This document shows, in pieces, positions 1-8,586 of a stretch of DNA of 64,000 nt. The translations under genes were made by a program, and so were the position numbers. The notes under the pieces were generated by a model. That model saw only the letters and a list, made by a program, of their open reading frames with translations. It did no database searches and was not told where the DNA came from. The stretch's first letter is position 1. Each line of letters starts with the position of its first letter. This DNA comes from Pseudomonas sp. ERMR1:02 (lineage in GTDB: Bacteria; Pseudomonadota; Gammaproteobacteria; Pseudomonadales; Pseudomonadaceae): NCBI RefSeq assembly GCF_002277815.1, contig NZ_NKJI01000023.1:35040-99039 (forward strand), in the 5' to 3' direction.

Positions 1-1173
1 CGAGTTACTGGCCATGCGGTTGGCGCCATGCAGACCGGTGAAGCTGGTTTCGCCAATCGCGTACAGTCCCGGCACATCAGTGCGACCATGCTGGTCGACC
101 ATGACGCCGCCGCAGGTGTAGTGCGCTGCCGGAACCACCGGAATCGGTTGCTTGGTGATATCGATGGAAAACTCGAGGCAGCGTTCGTACATCGTCGGGA
201 AGTGCGTTTTGATGAACTCTTCTGACTTGTGGCTGATGTCCAGATAGACGCAATCGATGCCCAGACGCTTCATTTCATGGTCGATGGCCCGGGCGACGAT
301 GTCCCGCGGGGCCAGTTCCGCCCGTGGGTCAAAGCGCTGCATGAAGCGTTCGCCGTTGGGCAGTTTCAGGTGCGCACCTTCGCCGCGCAGGGCTTCGGTG
401 ATGAGGAAACTCTTGGCTTGCGGGTGATACAGACAGGTTGGGTGGAACTGGTTGAATTCCAGGTTCGCCACCCGGCAGCCCGAACGCCAGGCCATGGCGA
501 TACCGTCACCGCAGGCGCCATCGGGGTTGCTAGTGTAGAGGTAGACCTTGGCTGCGCCACCGGAGGCTAAAATCACGAACCGCGCCCCGTAGGTGTCGAC
601 TTCGCCGGTACCACGATTGAGTACATAGGCACCCAGGCAGCGATCGCCCTCAAGGCCGAGGCGTTTTTCCGTGATCAGGTCGATAGCTACCCGCTGCTCC
701 AGCAACTCGATGTTCGGCCGTTGTCTGGCTTGGGTCAGCAGTGTTCTGAAAATTGCCGCCCCGGTGGCATCGGCGGCATGAATGATACGTCGATGACTGT
801 GACCGCCTTCGCGGGTCAGGTGAAACTCGAATCCACCGTCTTCAGTACCGGACTGTTCATCGCGGGTAAACGGCACGCCCTGATCGATCAGCCATTGGAT
901 CGCTTCTTTACTGTGCTCGACGGTAAAGCGCACGGCGTCTTCATGGCACAGGCCGCCGCCAGCATTGAGGGTGTCATCGACGTGGGATTCAACGGTATCG
1001 GTATCATCCAGGACGGCAGCGACACCACCCTGGGCCCAGAAGGTCGAGCCGTTGGCGAGGTCGCCTTTGCTCAGTACGGCAATGCGCAAATGACCAGGCA
1101 AGGTCAGTGCAAGGCTCAAGCCGGCAGCACCGCTGCCAATTACCAGAACATCGTGTTGAAACTGTTGGCTCAT
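1..1173 (-). CDS. nadB: L-aspartate oxidase, partial (C-terminus beyond left edge)
   Basis: FAD enzyme that oxidises L-aspartate to iminoaspartate, the first step of de novo NAD synthesis in the cytoplasm. The first 391 codons are present; the family is usually about 530-540 residues, so the last quarter lies outside the window. The N-terminal Rossmann motif GSGAAG is at residues 13-18, and the active-site region containing QFHPTCLYHP is visible. The start is ATG at 1171-1173. It is divergent from algU, the usual Pseudomonas arrangement. No frame break was seen in the part present. Confidence 0.95.
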   Translation of the reverse strand, partial: MSQQFQHDVLVIGSGAAGLSLALTLPGHLRIAVLSKGDLANGSTFWAQGGVAAVLDDTDTVESHVDDTLNAGGGLCHEDAVRFTVEHSKEAIQWLIDQGVPFTRDEQSGTEDGGFEFHLTREGGHSHRRIIHAADATGAAIFRTLLTQARQRPNIELLEQRVAIDLITEKRLGLEGDRCLGAYVLNRGTGEVDTYGARFVILASGGAAKVYLYTSNPDGACGDGIAMAWRSGCRVANLEFNQFHPTCLYHPQAKSFLITEALRGEGAHLKLPNGERFMQRFDPRAELAPRDIVARAIDHEMKRLGIDCVYLDISHKSEEFIKTHFPTMYERCLEFSIDITKQPIPVVPAAHYTCGGVMVDQHGRTDVPGLYAIGETSFTGLHGANRMASNS

Positions 1174-1328
1174 TTCAGGATTCCGCTCAAAGCGACCCGG
1201 GTCGGGATAGGCGCTGGACATCTGGAAGGCAAGGTCAGGCAACCGCACAGCCCACTAGTATATAGAGGGGGGAGCGGCACAATAGCCGAGCCCATATGGC
1301 ATTGTGAAACTACTGTGACGGAAAATAC

Positions 1329-1353
1329 CCGACGCTTCGTCGGAAGGTTTTTT
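1329..1353 (+). terminator. hairpin followed by T run, possible terminator
   Basis: A stem CCGACG / CGTCGG with loop CTT at 1329-1343 is followed four bases later by six T residues (1348-1353). On the + strand it resembles a weak intrinsic terminator, but no + strand gene ends here. It could insulate algU, end a small RNA, or be part of the nadB leader on the other strand. Confidence 0.35.
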
Positions 1354-1449
1354 GGCTGATTCGGCGACATGAGGACTGTATCGTGGATTTAACAGTCTTT
1401 TTCTCTTCACGGTTGCACAATGTCGGTGTCGCGCAGCTATAAATATTTG

Positions 1450-1477
1450 GAACTTTTGCCAAAGGCCCAAGATCAAT
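1450..1477 (+). promoter_or_regulatory. AlgU (sigma-22/sigma-E type) promoter, distal
   Basis: GAACTT at 1450-1455, a 17-base spacer, then TCAAT at 1473-1477. This fits the AlgU/RpoE consensus GAACTT-N16/17-TCTRA-like. With the proximal site it matches the known pattern of two autoregulated AlgU-dependent promoters upstream of algU in P. aeruginosa. Confidence 0.6.
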
Positions 1478-1644
1478 AGACAGTTGCCTGATAAAAGGGA
1501 CAGTGTCGGCTTCAGAGCAGGATCTGTGGATGGATCCATGCCGGCGAAACCGATGACAAGATTATTCGCGCAGCCGGGGCATCTCGCGCTGCGCTTTTCG
1601 TGCGTGCCGAATCAGAGCCCGCAGGAAACTTGCCTGGAGGGGGA

Positions 1645-1670
1645 GAACTTTTGCGAAAAGCCCGAGTCTA
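1645..1670 (+). promoter_or_regulatory. AlgU (sigma-22/sigma-E type) promoter, proximal
   Basis: GAACTT at 1645-1650, a 16-base spacer, then TCTA at 1667-1670, about 60 bases before the algU start codon. This is a close match to the ECF sigma-E/AlgU consensus and supports positive autoregulation of the operon. Confidence 0.65.
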
Positions 1671-1730
1671 TGTTTGCAAGTCCGGTCGTTTAGTTATGCA
1701 AGCCTCCTCCGAGCTTATCGAGGAGTGTTC

Positions 1731-2312
1731 ATGCTAACCCAGGAAGAGGATCAGCAACTGGTCGAACGCGTTCAACGCGGCGACAAGCGTGCTTTCGATC
1801 TGCTAGTGCTGAAATATCAGCACAAAATTCTCGGGTTGATCGTGCGTTTTGTGCACGACACCCATGAAGCCCAGGATGTGGCGCAGGAAGCCTTTATCAA
1901 GGCGTACCGCGCACTTGGAAATTTTCGCGGAGACAGCGCGTTTTATACGTGGCTTTACCGCATCGCCATCAACACGGCGAAAAACTATCTGGTTTCACGC
2001 GGCCGCCGGCCGCCGGATAGCGATGTCAGTTCCGAGGACGCAGAGTTCTACGATGGCGATCATGGCCTCAAGGATCTCGAGTCGCCAGAGCGGGCTTTGC
2101 TTCGGGATGAGATCGAAGGCACCGTCCATCGAACCATTCAGCAACTGCCGGAAGATTTGCGTACCGCTTTAACTTTACGTGAATTCGATGGTCTGAGTTA
2201 CGAGGACATTGCGAGCGTCATGCAATGTCCGGTGGGCACCGTGCGCTCCCGGATCTTCCGCGCCCGGGAGGCCATCGATAAAGCCCTGCAGCCGTTGTTG
2301 CAGGAAAACTAA
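1731..2312 (+). CDS. algU: ECF sigma factor AlgU/AlgT (RpoE)
   Basis: Extracytoplasmic-function sigma factor that directs the envelope-stress and exopolysaccharide (alginate) regulon. The 193 residues equal the usual Pseudomonas AlgU length. Region 2 lies in the first half (including the DAQ-rich and AFYTWLYRIAINTAKN segments) and region 4 near residues 140-185 (LSYEDIASVMQCPVGTVRSR). ATG 1731 follows GAGG; longer in-frame starts upstream would run through the promoter. First gene of algU-mucA-mucB-mucD and probably autoregulated by the two GAACTT promoters. Confidence 0.97.
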   Translation: MLTQEEDQQLVERVQRGDKRAFDLLVLKYQHKILGLIVRFVHDTHEAQDVAQEAFIKAYRALGNFRGDSAFYTWLYRIAINTAKNYLVSRGRRPPDSDVSSEDAEFYDGDHGLKDLESPERALLRDEIEGTVHRTIQQLPEDLRTALTLREFDGLSYEDIASVMQCPVGTVRSRIFRAREAIDKALQPLLQEN

Positions 2313-2343
2313 TGACAGCGGCGACAGCCAAGAGAGGAACGCC

Positions 2344-2931
2344 ATGAGTCGTGAAGCCCTGCAGGAATCGCTGTCCGCAGTGATGGATAACGAAGCGGAC
2401 GAATTGGAATTGCGGCGGGTGCTAAGTGCCTGCGACGATGTTGAAACCCGTGAAACCTGGGCTCGTTATCAGATCGCTCGGGCAGCGATGCACAAGGATC
2501 TGCTGCTTCCACGTCTGGACATCGCAGCGGCCGTTTCTGCAGCCCTGGCTGACGAAACCGTGCCGGCAAAAGCCACCCGTGGTCCTTGGCGCAGCTTGGG
2601 TCGTCTGGCCGTCGCTGCTTCGGTAACCGTTGCCGTACTCGCAGGTGTTCGTCTGTACAACCAGGACGAAATCGCTGGTGTCGAGCTGGCGCAGCAATCC
2701 AGCCAACAGAATCTGGTCGCTCCTCAAGTCAAGGGCCCGGCTGTTCTGGCAGGCTACAATGAGAGTTCGGAAGCCACTGGTCCTATGGCCAACGGCGTTC
2801 TGCAAGGTCAGCCAGGCTGGCACGATCAACGTATGCCAGGCTACTTGCGCCAACATGCTCAACAGGCGGCACTGAAAGGTACTGAGAGCGCTCTGCCTTA
2901 CGCTCGTGCAGCAAGCCTGGAAAACCGCTAA
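2344..2931 (+). CDS. mucA: anti-sigma factor MucA
   Basis: Inner-membrane anti-sigma factor that holds AlgU inactive and is destroyed by regulated proteolysis (AlgW, MucP) under envelope stress. 195 residues: a cytoplasmic AlgU-binding domain (MSREALQESLSAVMDNEADE and onward), one membrane span near residues 87-104, and a periplasmic C-terminal domain that binds MucB. Length is normal, with no truncation of the kind seen in mucoid mucA22 isolates. ATG 2344 is preceded by AGAGGAA; a longer open frame overlaps algU and is not used. Confidence 0.96.
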   Translation: MSREALQESLSAVMDNEADELELRRVLSACDDVETRETWARYQIARAAMHKDLLLPRLDIAAAVSAALADETVPAKATRGPWRSLGRLAVAASVTVAVLAGVRLYNQDEIAGVELAQQSSQQNLVAPQVKGPAVLAGYNESSEATGPMANGVLQGQPGWHDQRMPGYLRQHAQQAALKGTESALPYARAASLENR

Positions 2932-2939
2932 GGAGGATC

Positions 2940-3896
2940 ATGCGCGCCATACCTCTACTCACACTTCTGCTTGGTGGCTGGTTTGTTGTTCCAGCCCACG
3001 CCGATGAAGCCCAGGACTGGTTGACCCGTCTTGGTCAGGCCGAACAGCATCAAAGCTTTCACGGTACTTTCGTTTACGAGCGTAACGGTAGTTTTTCTAC
3101 CCACAACATCTGGCACCGCGTACAGGATGGCAAAGTCCGCGAGCGGTTACTCCAGCTGGATGGCTCAGCGCAGGAGGTCGTACGCATTGATGGGCATACT
3201 CAATGCGTCAGCGGCACCCTGATAGCAGGGCTAGGGGATTCGTCAAACTCTGCAGCTCGTGCACTCGATCCACAAAAGCTCAAGAATTGGTATGACCTTG
3301 CCGTCATCGGCAAGTCGCGTGTAGCCGGGCGAGCGGCGGTGATAGTTTCACTGACGCCGCGCGACCAACACCGATACGGGTTTGAATTGCATCTGGATAA
3401 AGAGACCGGTCTGCCGCTTAAGTCATTGCTGCTGGATGACAAAGGGCGTTTGCTGGAGCGGTTCCAGTTCACGCAACTGGATACAGCCGATGTTCCTTCC
3501 GACAGCGATTTGCAACCTGGCGCTGATTGCAAGGCAGTTAACCTCGAAAGTGACAAGGCCTCGGCGGTCAAAGCCGCACAGGTCTGGCATTCAGACTGGT
3601 TGCCACCCGGTTTCGAGTTGACCAGCAGTACGGCACGTAAGGATCCTGAGACCAAAACCCAGGTCAATAGCCTGCTGTATGACGATGGTCTGGCGCGTTT
3701 CTCGGTTTTCCTTGAGCCTTTGAATGGCGCAGCAGTTACCGATACCCGCACTCAGTTAGGGCCAACCGTTGCAGTCTCCCGGCGCTTGACCACACCGCAA
3801 GGTGAGATAATGGTGACTGTGGTAGGTGAGATCCCGGTAGGTACCGCTGAACGGATTGCTTTATCCATGCGTACTGATGCCGCCGCCACGCAGTGA
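2940..3896 (+). CDS. mucB: sigma-factor regulatory protein MucB (RseB family)
   Basis: Periplasmic protein that binds the MucA periplasmic domain and shields it from AlgW cleavage, thought to sense lipids or mislocalised lipopolysaccharide. 318 residues with a signal peptide ending at AHA (residues 19-21), then the RseB-type lipoprotein-like fold. It starts 8 bases after the mucA stop behind a strong AAGGAGG, so it is transcribed with mucA. It is followed by a hairpin and not by mucC. Confidence 0.95.
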   Translation: MRAIPLLTLLLGGWFVVPAHADEAQDWLTRLGQAEQHQSFHGTFVYERNGSFSTHNIWHRVQDGKVRERLLQLDGSAQEVVRIDGHTQCVSGTLIAGLGDSSNSAARALDPQKLKNWYDLAVIGKSRVAGRAAVIVSLTPRDQHRYGFELHLDKETGLPLKSLLLDDKGRLLERFQFTQLDTADVPSDSDLQPGADCKAVNLESDKASAVKAAQVWHSDWLPPGFELTSSTARKDPETKTQVNSLLYDDGLARFSVFLEPLNGAAVTDTRTQLGPTVAVSRRLTTPQGEIMVTVVGEIPVGTAERIALSMRTDAAATQ

Positions 3897-3954
3897 GCTG
3901 AGATCGAAATGTTTCGTGAGCATTTCAATTTGCAAATACCCACAAAATTTTTAT

Positions 3955-3980
3955 AGGTCAGAGCCCCTCGGCTCTGGCCT
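3955..3980 (+). terminator. intercistronic hairpin between mucB and mucD
   Basis: An 11-base stem (one G-T pair) with loop CCTC: AGGTCAGAGCC at 3955-3965 pairs with 3970-3980, followed by the T-rich TGTTTGTTGT. It looks like an intrinsic terminator or attenuator in the place where mucC lies in P. aeruginosa. It implies partial transcriptional separation of mucD from algU-mucAB. Confidence 0.6.
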
Positions 3981-4072
3981 TGTTTGTTGTTCCCGGAACA
4001 AAATACCGGCGTATCTTTCCCGGTGTTCCTTGATCCATATCGCTTAACCATGCTCGTCGTAACGGGAGCCGT

Positions 4073-5500
4073 ATGTCGATACCACGTTTGAAGTCTTACC
4101 TCTCCATTTTTGCCACCGTGTTGGTGCTCGGTCAGGCGGTCGCTGCGCAAGCCGTCGAATTGCCTGACTTCACGCAGCTGGTCGAGCAGGCCTCGCCAGC
4201 GGTGGTGAACATCAGTACCACGCAGAAACTGCCGGACCGAAAAGTGAATCAGGAGATGCCTGATCTCGAAGGTTTGCCGCCAATGTTGCGCGAGTTCTTC
4301 GAGCGTGGCATGCCGCCACAACCGCGTTCGCCTCGCAGTGATCGCCAGCGTGAAGCTCAGTCCCTGGGTTCGGGGTTCATCATCTCGTCTGACGGCTACA
4401 TCCTGACCAACAACCACGTGATCGCCGATGCCGATGAAATTCTTGTGCGTCTGGCGGATCGCAGCGAAATGAAGGCTAAACTGATCGGCACCGATCCGCG
4501 TTCAGACGTGGCGCTGTTGAAAATCGAAGGCAAGGATCTGCCAGTCCTGAAACTCGGCAAATCCCAGGATCTCAAGGCCGGCCAATGGGTCGTGGCAATC
4601 GGCTCGCCATTCGGCTTCGATCACACCGTGACCCAAGGCATTGTCAGCGCCGTCGGTCGCAGCCTGCCGAACGAAAACTACGTCCCGTTCATTCAGACCG
4701 ACGTGCCGATCAACCCGGGTAACTCCGGTGGCCCGCTGTTTAACTTGAATGGCGAAGTGGTCGGGATCAACTCGCAGATCTACACCCGTTCCGGTGGCTT
4801 CATGGGTGTGTCGTTCGCAATTCCTATCGATGTGGCCATGGACGTTTCCAATCAGCTGAAAAACGGTGGCAAAGTCAGCCGTGGCTGGTTGGGTGTAGTG
4901 ATTCAGGAAGTGAACAAGGATCTTGCCGAGTCGTTCGGTCTGGAGAAGCCGGCCGGTGCGCTGGTCGCCCAGATCCAGGATAATGGCCCGGCAGCCAAGG
5001 GTGGCCTGCAAGTCGGCGATGTGATCCTGAGCATGAATGATCAACCGATCGTGATGTCCGCCGATCTGCCGCATCTGGTCGGCGCACTGAAGGCTGGCTC
5101 CAAGGCCAATCTGGAAGTGATTCGTGAGGGCAAGCGCAAGAACGTCGAGCTGACGGTTGGCGCTATTCCTGATGAAGATAAAGAGCTGGATGCGTTGCCG
5201 AAATCGGGCACCGAGAGCAGCAGCAATCGCCTCGGTGTTTCGGTCGCCGAGATAACTGCCGAGCAGAAGAAAGCCTACGACCTCAAAGGCGGCGTCGTGA
5301 TCAAGGAAGTTCAGGAGGGTCCTGCTGCGATGATCGGCTTGCAGCCAGGTGATGTGATTACTCATTTGAACAATCAGGCCATCGAATCCACCAAGCAATT
5401 CACTGACATCGCCAAGGCGCTGCCGAAGAATCGCTCGGTATCGATGCGGGTGCTGCGCCAAGGTCGTGCCAGCTTCATCACCTTCAAACTGGCTGAATAA
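4073..5500 (+). CDS. mucD: periplasmic serine protease MucD (DegP/HtrA family)
   Basis: HtrA-type protease/chaperone that clears misfolded envelope proteins and dampens AlgU activation. 475 residues: a signal peptide of about 27 residues ending AAQA, a trypsin-like domain with triad His115 (TNNHV), Asp145 (SDVALL) and Ser218 (GNSGGP), then two PDZ domains (about 260-350 and 385-470). The start is ATG 4073. Located 176 bases after mucB, beyond a terminator-like hairpin, so it may also have its own promoter. A strong terminator follows. Confidence 0.96.
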   Translation: MSIPRLKSYLSIFATVLVLGQAVAAQAVELPDFTQLVEQASPAVVNISTTQKLPDRKVNQEMPDLEGLPPMLREFFERGMPPQPRSPRSDRQREAQSLGSGFIISSDGYILTNNHVIADADEILVRLADRSEMKAKLIGTDPRSDVALLKIEGKDLPVLKLGKSQDLKAGQWVVAIGSPFGFDHTVTQGIVSAVGRSLPNENYVPFIQTDVPINPGNSGGPLFNLNGEVVGINSQIYTRSGGFMGVSFAIPIDVAMDVSNQLKNGGKVSRGWLGVVIQEVNKDLAESFGLEKPAGALVAQIQDNGPAAKGGLQVGDVILSMNDQPIVMSADLPHLVGALKAGSKANLEVIREGKRKNVELTVGAIPDEDKELDALPKSGTESSSNRLGVSVAEITAEQKKAYDLKGGVVIKEVQEGPAAMIGLQPGDVITHLNNQAIESTKQFTDIAKALPKNRSVSMRVLRQGRASFITFKLAE

Positions 5501-5518
5501 CCCGGTTGCTGGCTAAAT

Positions 5519-5550
5519 AAAAAACCGCCTCGTATAAGAGGCGGTTTTTT
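5519..5550. terminator. bidirectional intrinsic terminator
   Basis: A perfect stem of 13 bases (AAAAAACCGCCTC and its complement) with loop GTATAA, giving a T run on either strand. It lies between the convergent mucD and M48 protease genes and can serve both. Confidence 0.9.
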
Positions 5551-5579
5551 GTGCCTGAAACTAATGGCTTCTGAAGCCA

Positions 5580-7013
5580 TCAGCCCATCATGTCCTTGAT
5601 CATGCGCTCCTGCTCCATTAACTCTCGCTGGCGGGCATCGATCCGGGACGACAGCGGGAAGTTCGTGCCGGCCTTGCGCTTGGCGAAATCCAGTTGCTGA
5701 ATGGCCTGACGATAGTCACCGACCAGAGCGAAATATTCGGCACGAGCCTGATGCAGGCCGATGATGTTGCCCGACAGGCCGCGAGTCTCGGCCACCTGGT
5801 ACCACACGTCCGGATCGTCCGGACGCGACTTGAGCAAACCTTCCAGCGCTTTTTCGGCGTCCGCAGCGCGGTTCTGTTTCAGCAGCAGGTCGACACGCAC
5901 CTGGTTCAGCGGATAGTTACCAGGGTACTGAGTCAGCATCCGGTCCACCCGGGATTGCGCGTCCGGCAGACGATTATTGGTGATGTCCAGATCGATTTGC
6001 GCGAGGTTGTAAATGATCTCGTTTGGCGATTTGGCCAGCAGAAGTTTTAGGTTCTCCCTTGCCTCGTTCAGCTGACCGCCCTTGACCTGGGCGATTGCGA
6101 GTCCATAACGAGCGACATCGCTTTTCGGGTTTTCATCCAGTAGCGCGCGGAAGCGCTTGGCGCCCAATCCAGGAGTTTCTTCATAGATCAGTTGGACCCG
6201 TGCGCGAATCAGTTGATAGCGCAGGGTGTCTTCGATACCGCCCTGTGGGGCCTGTTCGGCGCGGTTACGGGTGTCGGCGATGCGCGATTCGGTAACCGGG
6301 TGAGTCAGCAGGAATTCCGGTGGCTTGGCGTCGTAGCGGTACTGACGCCCCAAGCGCTCGAACATGGTGGGCATTGAGCGCGGGTCGTAGCCGGCCTTTT
6401 CCAGATTGAGAATGCCGATACGGTCGGCTTCCTGCTCGTTTTGCCGCGAGAAACGCCGTTGTTCCTGAATCGCCGCCGCCTGAGTACCCGCAATGGCAGC
6501 GATCCCGGCATCGCCGGCACCGGCCGCGGCAATCACGATCCCGGCCAGCAACGCAGCCATCATCGGCACTTGCATGCGCTGCTGAGCTTCGACGCCACGG
6601 GCAAAGTGGCGCTGCGACAAGTGAGCCAGTTCGTGAGCCAGTACCGAGGCATATTCGCCTTCAGTCTGGGCGTTGAGGAACAATCCGCCGTTCACCCCGA
6701 CAATCCCGCCCGGTGCCGCGAAGGCGTTGAGCTGCGGGCTGTTGATCAGGATGAACTCCAGGCGCCGGTCATTGACCTGGCTGGTTTCCACCAGTCGGTA
6801 AACGCTGGATTCGACATAGTCCTTGAGTTGCGGATCGTTAAGCTGCGACACCTGGCTGCGCAAGAGCGCAAGCCATGCGCGGCCCAACTGATATTCCTGC
6901 TGCGGCGAGACGATGGCAGAACTGGCGTCGCCGAGTGACGGCAGGTCGTCAGCGAAGCCCGGTGAGGCGAGCAGGCAAGCGAGCGTCAGCAGGGTAGGGC
7001 GCAAAAAAGTCAT
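5580..7013 (-). CDS. BepA/YfgC-like M48 metalloprotease with TPR repeats
   Basis: Periplasmic zinc metalloprotease of the BepA (YfgC) family, which in E. coli aids outer-membrane protein and LptD assembly. From ATG 7013 it has 477 residues: a signal peptide (ending about SPGFA, residue 21), an M48 domain with HELAH at 127-131 and the third-ligand region NEQEADRIG, then tetratricopeptide-like repeats in the C-terminal half. A TTG start 21 bases upstream is possible, but ATG 7013 gives a cleaner signal peptide. Divergent from the TusA-like gene and convergent with mucD, which suits a shared envelope-quality role. Confidence 0.88.
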   Translation of the reverse strand: MTFLRPTLLTLACLLASPGFADDLPSLGDASSAIVSPQQEYQLGRAWLALLRSQVSQLNDPQLKDYVESSVYRLVETSQVNDRRLEFILINSPQLNAFAAPGGIVGVNGGLFLNAQTEGEYASVLAHELAHLSQRHFARGVEAQQRMQVPMMAALLAGIVIAAAGAGDAGIAAIAGTQAAAIQEQRRFSRQNEQEADRIGILNLEKAGYDPRSMPTMFERLGRQYRYDAKPPEFLLTHPVTESRIADTRNRAEQAPQGGIEDTLRYQLIRARVQLIYEETPGLGAKRFRALLDENPKSDVARYGLAIAQVKGGQLNEARENLKLLLAKSPNEIIYNLAQIDLDITNNRLPDAQSRVDRMLTQYPGNYPLNQVRVDLLLKQNRAADAEKALEGLLKSRPDDPDVWYQVAETRGLSGNIIGLHQARAEYFALVGDYRQAIQQLDFAKRKAGTNFPLSSRIDARQRELMEQERMIKDMMG

Positions 7014-7111
7014 GCACAAAGCCTTAGTCGACAAAGACCTTACTGTAGCCGGACACCAGCCTTGCGACCAGATATTCTAGGCAACTCAACCACCTGAACC
7101 GGAGTAATGCA

Positions 7112-7351
7112 ATGACCGACGCTGTAGCCCATGACGTTGAACTGGACGCCAGTGGCTTGAATTGTCCGTTGCCGTTACTCAAGGCCAAGATGGAACTCAA
7201 CCGGATGACCAGTGGCACGATACTCAAGGTGATCGCTACCGATGCGGGCTCGCAGCGCGACTTTCGCACCTTTGCCCGATTGGCCGGTCATACGCTGCTT
7301 CGTGAAGAAGATGAGGCGGGCGTGTACCGCTACTGGTTGAAAAAAGCCTGA
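7112..7351 (+). CDS. TusA/SirA family sulfurtransferase-like protein
   Basis: Small cytoplasmic protein of the TusA/YedF fold, which relays persulfide sulfur on a conserved cysteine. 79 residues; the family signature CPLP with its cysteine at position 18 (LDASGLNCPLPLLKAK) is intact. ATG 7112 is preceded by GGAG. It is followed 31 bases later by the AI-2E family permease and may be cotranscribed. The exact sulfur partner cannot be told from sequence; YedF-like paralogues look similar. Confidence 0.85.
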   Translation: MTDAVAHDVELDASGLNCPLPLLKAKMELNRMTSGTILKVIATDAGSQRDFRTFARLAGHTLLREEDEAGVYRYWLKKA

Positions 7352-7382
7352 AGCCTGCGGCGTTTGTTCTTAAGGAAAATTG

Positions 7383-8452
7383 ATGTTCAAAGTGCTACGC
7401 GACTGGATTCAGCGCTACTTCTCCGATGAAGAGGCTGTGATTCTGGCAGTTCTGCTGTTCCTGGCGTTTACCGCAGTGCTGACATTGGGAGGCATGCTGG
7501 CGCCAGTGCTGGCCGGCATGGTGCTGGCATACCTGATGCAGGGACTGGTGTTGACCCTCGAACGCCTGCGTGTGCCGGGTGGGCAGCGGTGGGGTTGGTC
7601 TTCGCACTGTTCATGGGGGGCTTGCTGGTGTTCATCGTGGTCGTGGTGCCGTTGCTTTGGCATCAGTTGATCACTTTGTTCAACGAATTGCCCGGCATGC
7701 TCGCCAAGTGGCAGTCGCTGTTGTTGCTGCTGCCGGAGCGTTATCCGCATCTGGTGTCCGACGAGCAGGTACTGCAGGCCATCGAAGTGGCACGGGGCGA
7801 GATCGGCAAGTTCGGGCAATGGGCGCTGACGTTCTCGCTGTCGAGCCTGCCGCTGTTGGTAAACATCATGATCTATCTGGTACTGGTGCCGATCCTGGTG
7901 TTTTTCTTCCTCAAGGATCGGGCGATGATCGGCCAGTGGGTGCGTGGTTACCTGCCCCGCGAGCGAGCGTTGATCACCCGTGTCGCCCATGAAATGAACC
8001 GGCAGATCGCGAACTACATTCGCGGCAAGGTCATCGAGATCTTCATTTGCGGTGGTGTGACCTACATCGCTTTCGTCGTTCTGGAACTCAATTACGCGGC
8101 GCTGCTGGCGTTGCTGGTCGGTGTCTCGGTGGTGGTGCCTTACGTCGGAGCCGTGGTAGTGACCGTGCCGGTGTTTTTGATAGCGCTGTTCCAGTGGGGC
8201 TGGAGCGATCAGTTCATTTATTTGATGGCGGTTTACGGAATCATCCAGACATTGGATGGCAACGTGCTGGTGCCTTTGCTGTTCTCGGAAGCGGTTAATT
8301 TGCACCCGGTGGCGATCATCTGTGCGGTGCTGTTGTTTGGCGGGTTGTGGGGCTTCTGGGGAGTGTTCTTCGCGATTCCCCTGGCGACCCTGTTTAAAGC
8401 CGTACTGGACGCGTGGCCGCGCAAGGAGCCAGTGGTGGCGCCTCTGCTTTAA
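7383..8452 (+). pseudogene. AI-2E family transporter (PerM-like), frameshifted as read
   Basis: Integral membrane protein of the AI-2E/PerM permease family, with about seven to eight hydrophobic segments and the family core VPYVGAVVVTVPVF. The first frame (MFKVLRDWIQRYFSDEEA...) runs out near 7577-7580 at VPGG, and the rest continues in another frame (AVGLVFALFMGGLL...). Adding one base there restores a protein of about 356 residues, the normal length. Nothing else is damaged, so a lost base in a G-rich run is the simplest explanation. Transport substrate unknown. Confidence 0.82.
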
Positions 8453-8471
8453 TCGTTAGCCTTGAAGGCCT

Positions 8472-8563
8472 CTTCGCGGGCAAGCCTCGCTCCTACGAAT
8501 ATGTGTCGTGCCCGCTTTCGCGATTGGCGCAAAATTTGTAGGAGCGAGGCTTGCCCGCGAAGG
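8472..8563. repeat. REPIN (inverted pair of REP palindromes)
   Basis: Two copies of the same REP sequence face each other: 8472-8496 (CTTCGCGGGCAAGCCTCGCT and onward) and its reverse complement at 8538-8562 (GTAGGAGCGAGGCTTGCCCG and onward). They lie between the convergent permease and bcp genes. The type is shared with the copies at 37059, 38158, 40262, 52526 and 57823. Confidence 0.85.
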
Positions 8564-8586
8564 CGACAGAACAGGCGCCGAAGAAA

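Larger units (their letters stand above)
1174..1730. other. nadB-algU divergent intergenic region
   Basis: This 557-base stretch holds no convincing gene. It contains two AlgU-type promoters reading toward algU (listed separately) and a hairpin with a nearby T run at 1329-1353. The short frames that cross it have no family resemblance and overlap the promoters. A long upstream region with several promoters is typical of algU in Pseudomonas. Confidence 0.7.

Noticed and set aside
28..1359. Several + strand frames at the left edge
   Set aside because: They are shadows of nadB, which reads openly on the minus strand to the window edge with FAD-binding motifs.
7415..8305. 296-codon minus-strand frame opposite the AI-2E permease
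   Set aside because: Gln/His-rich antisense peptide typical of shadows of membrane-protein genes.
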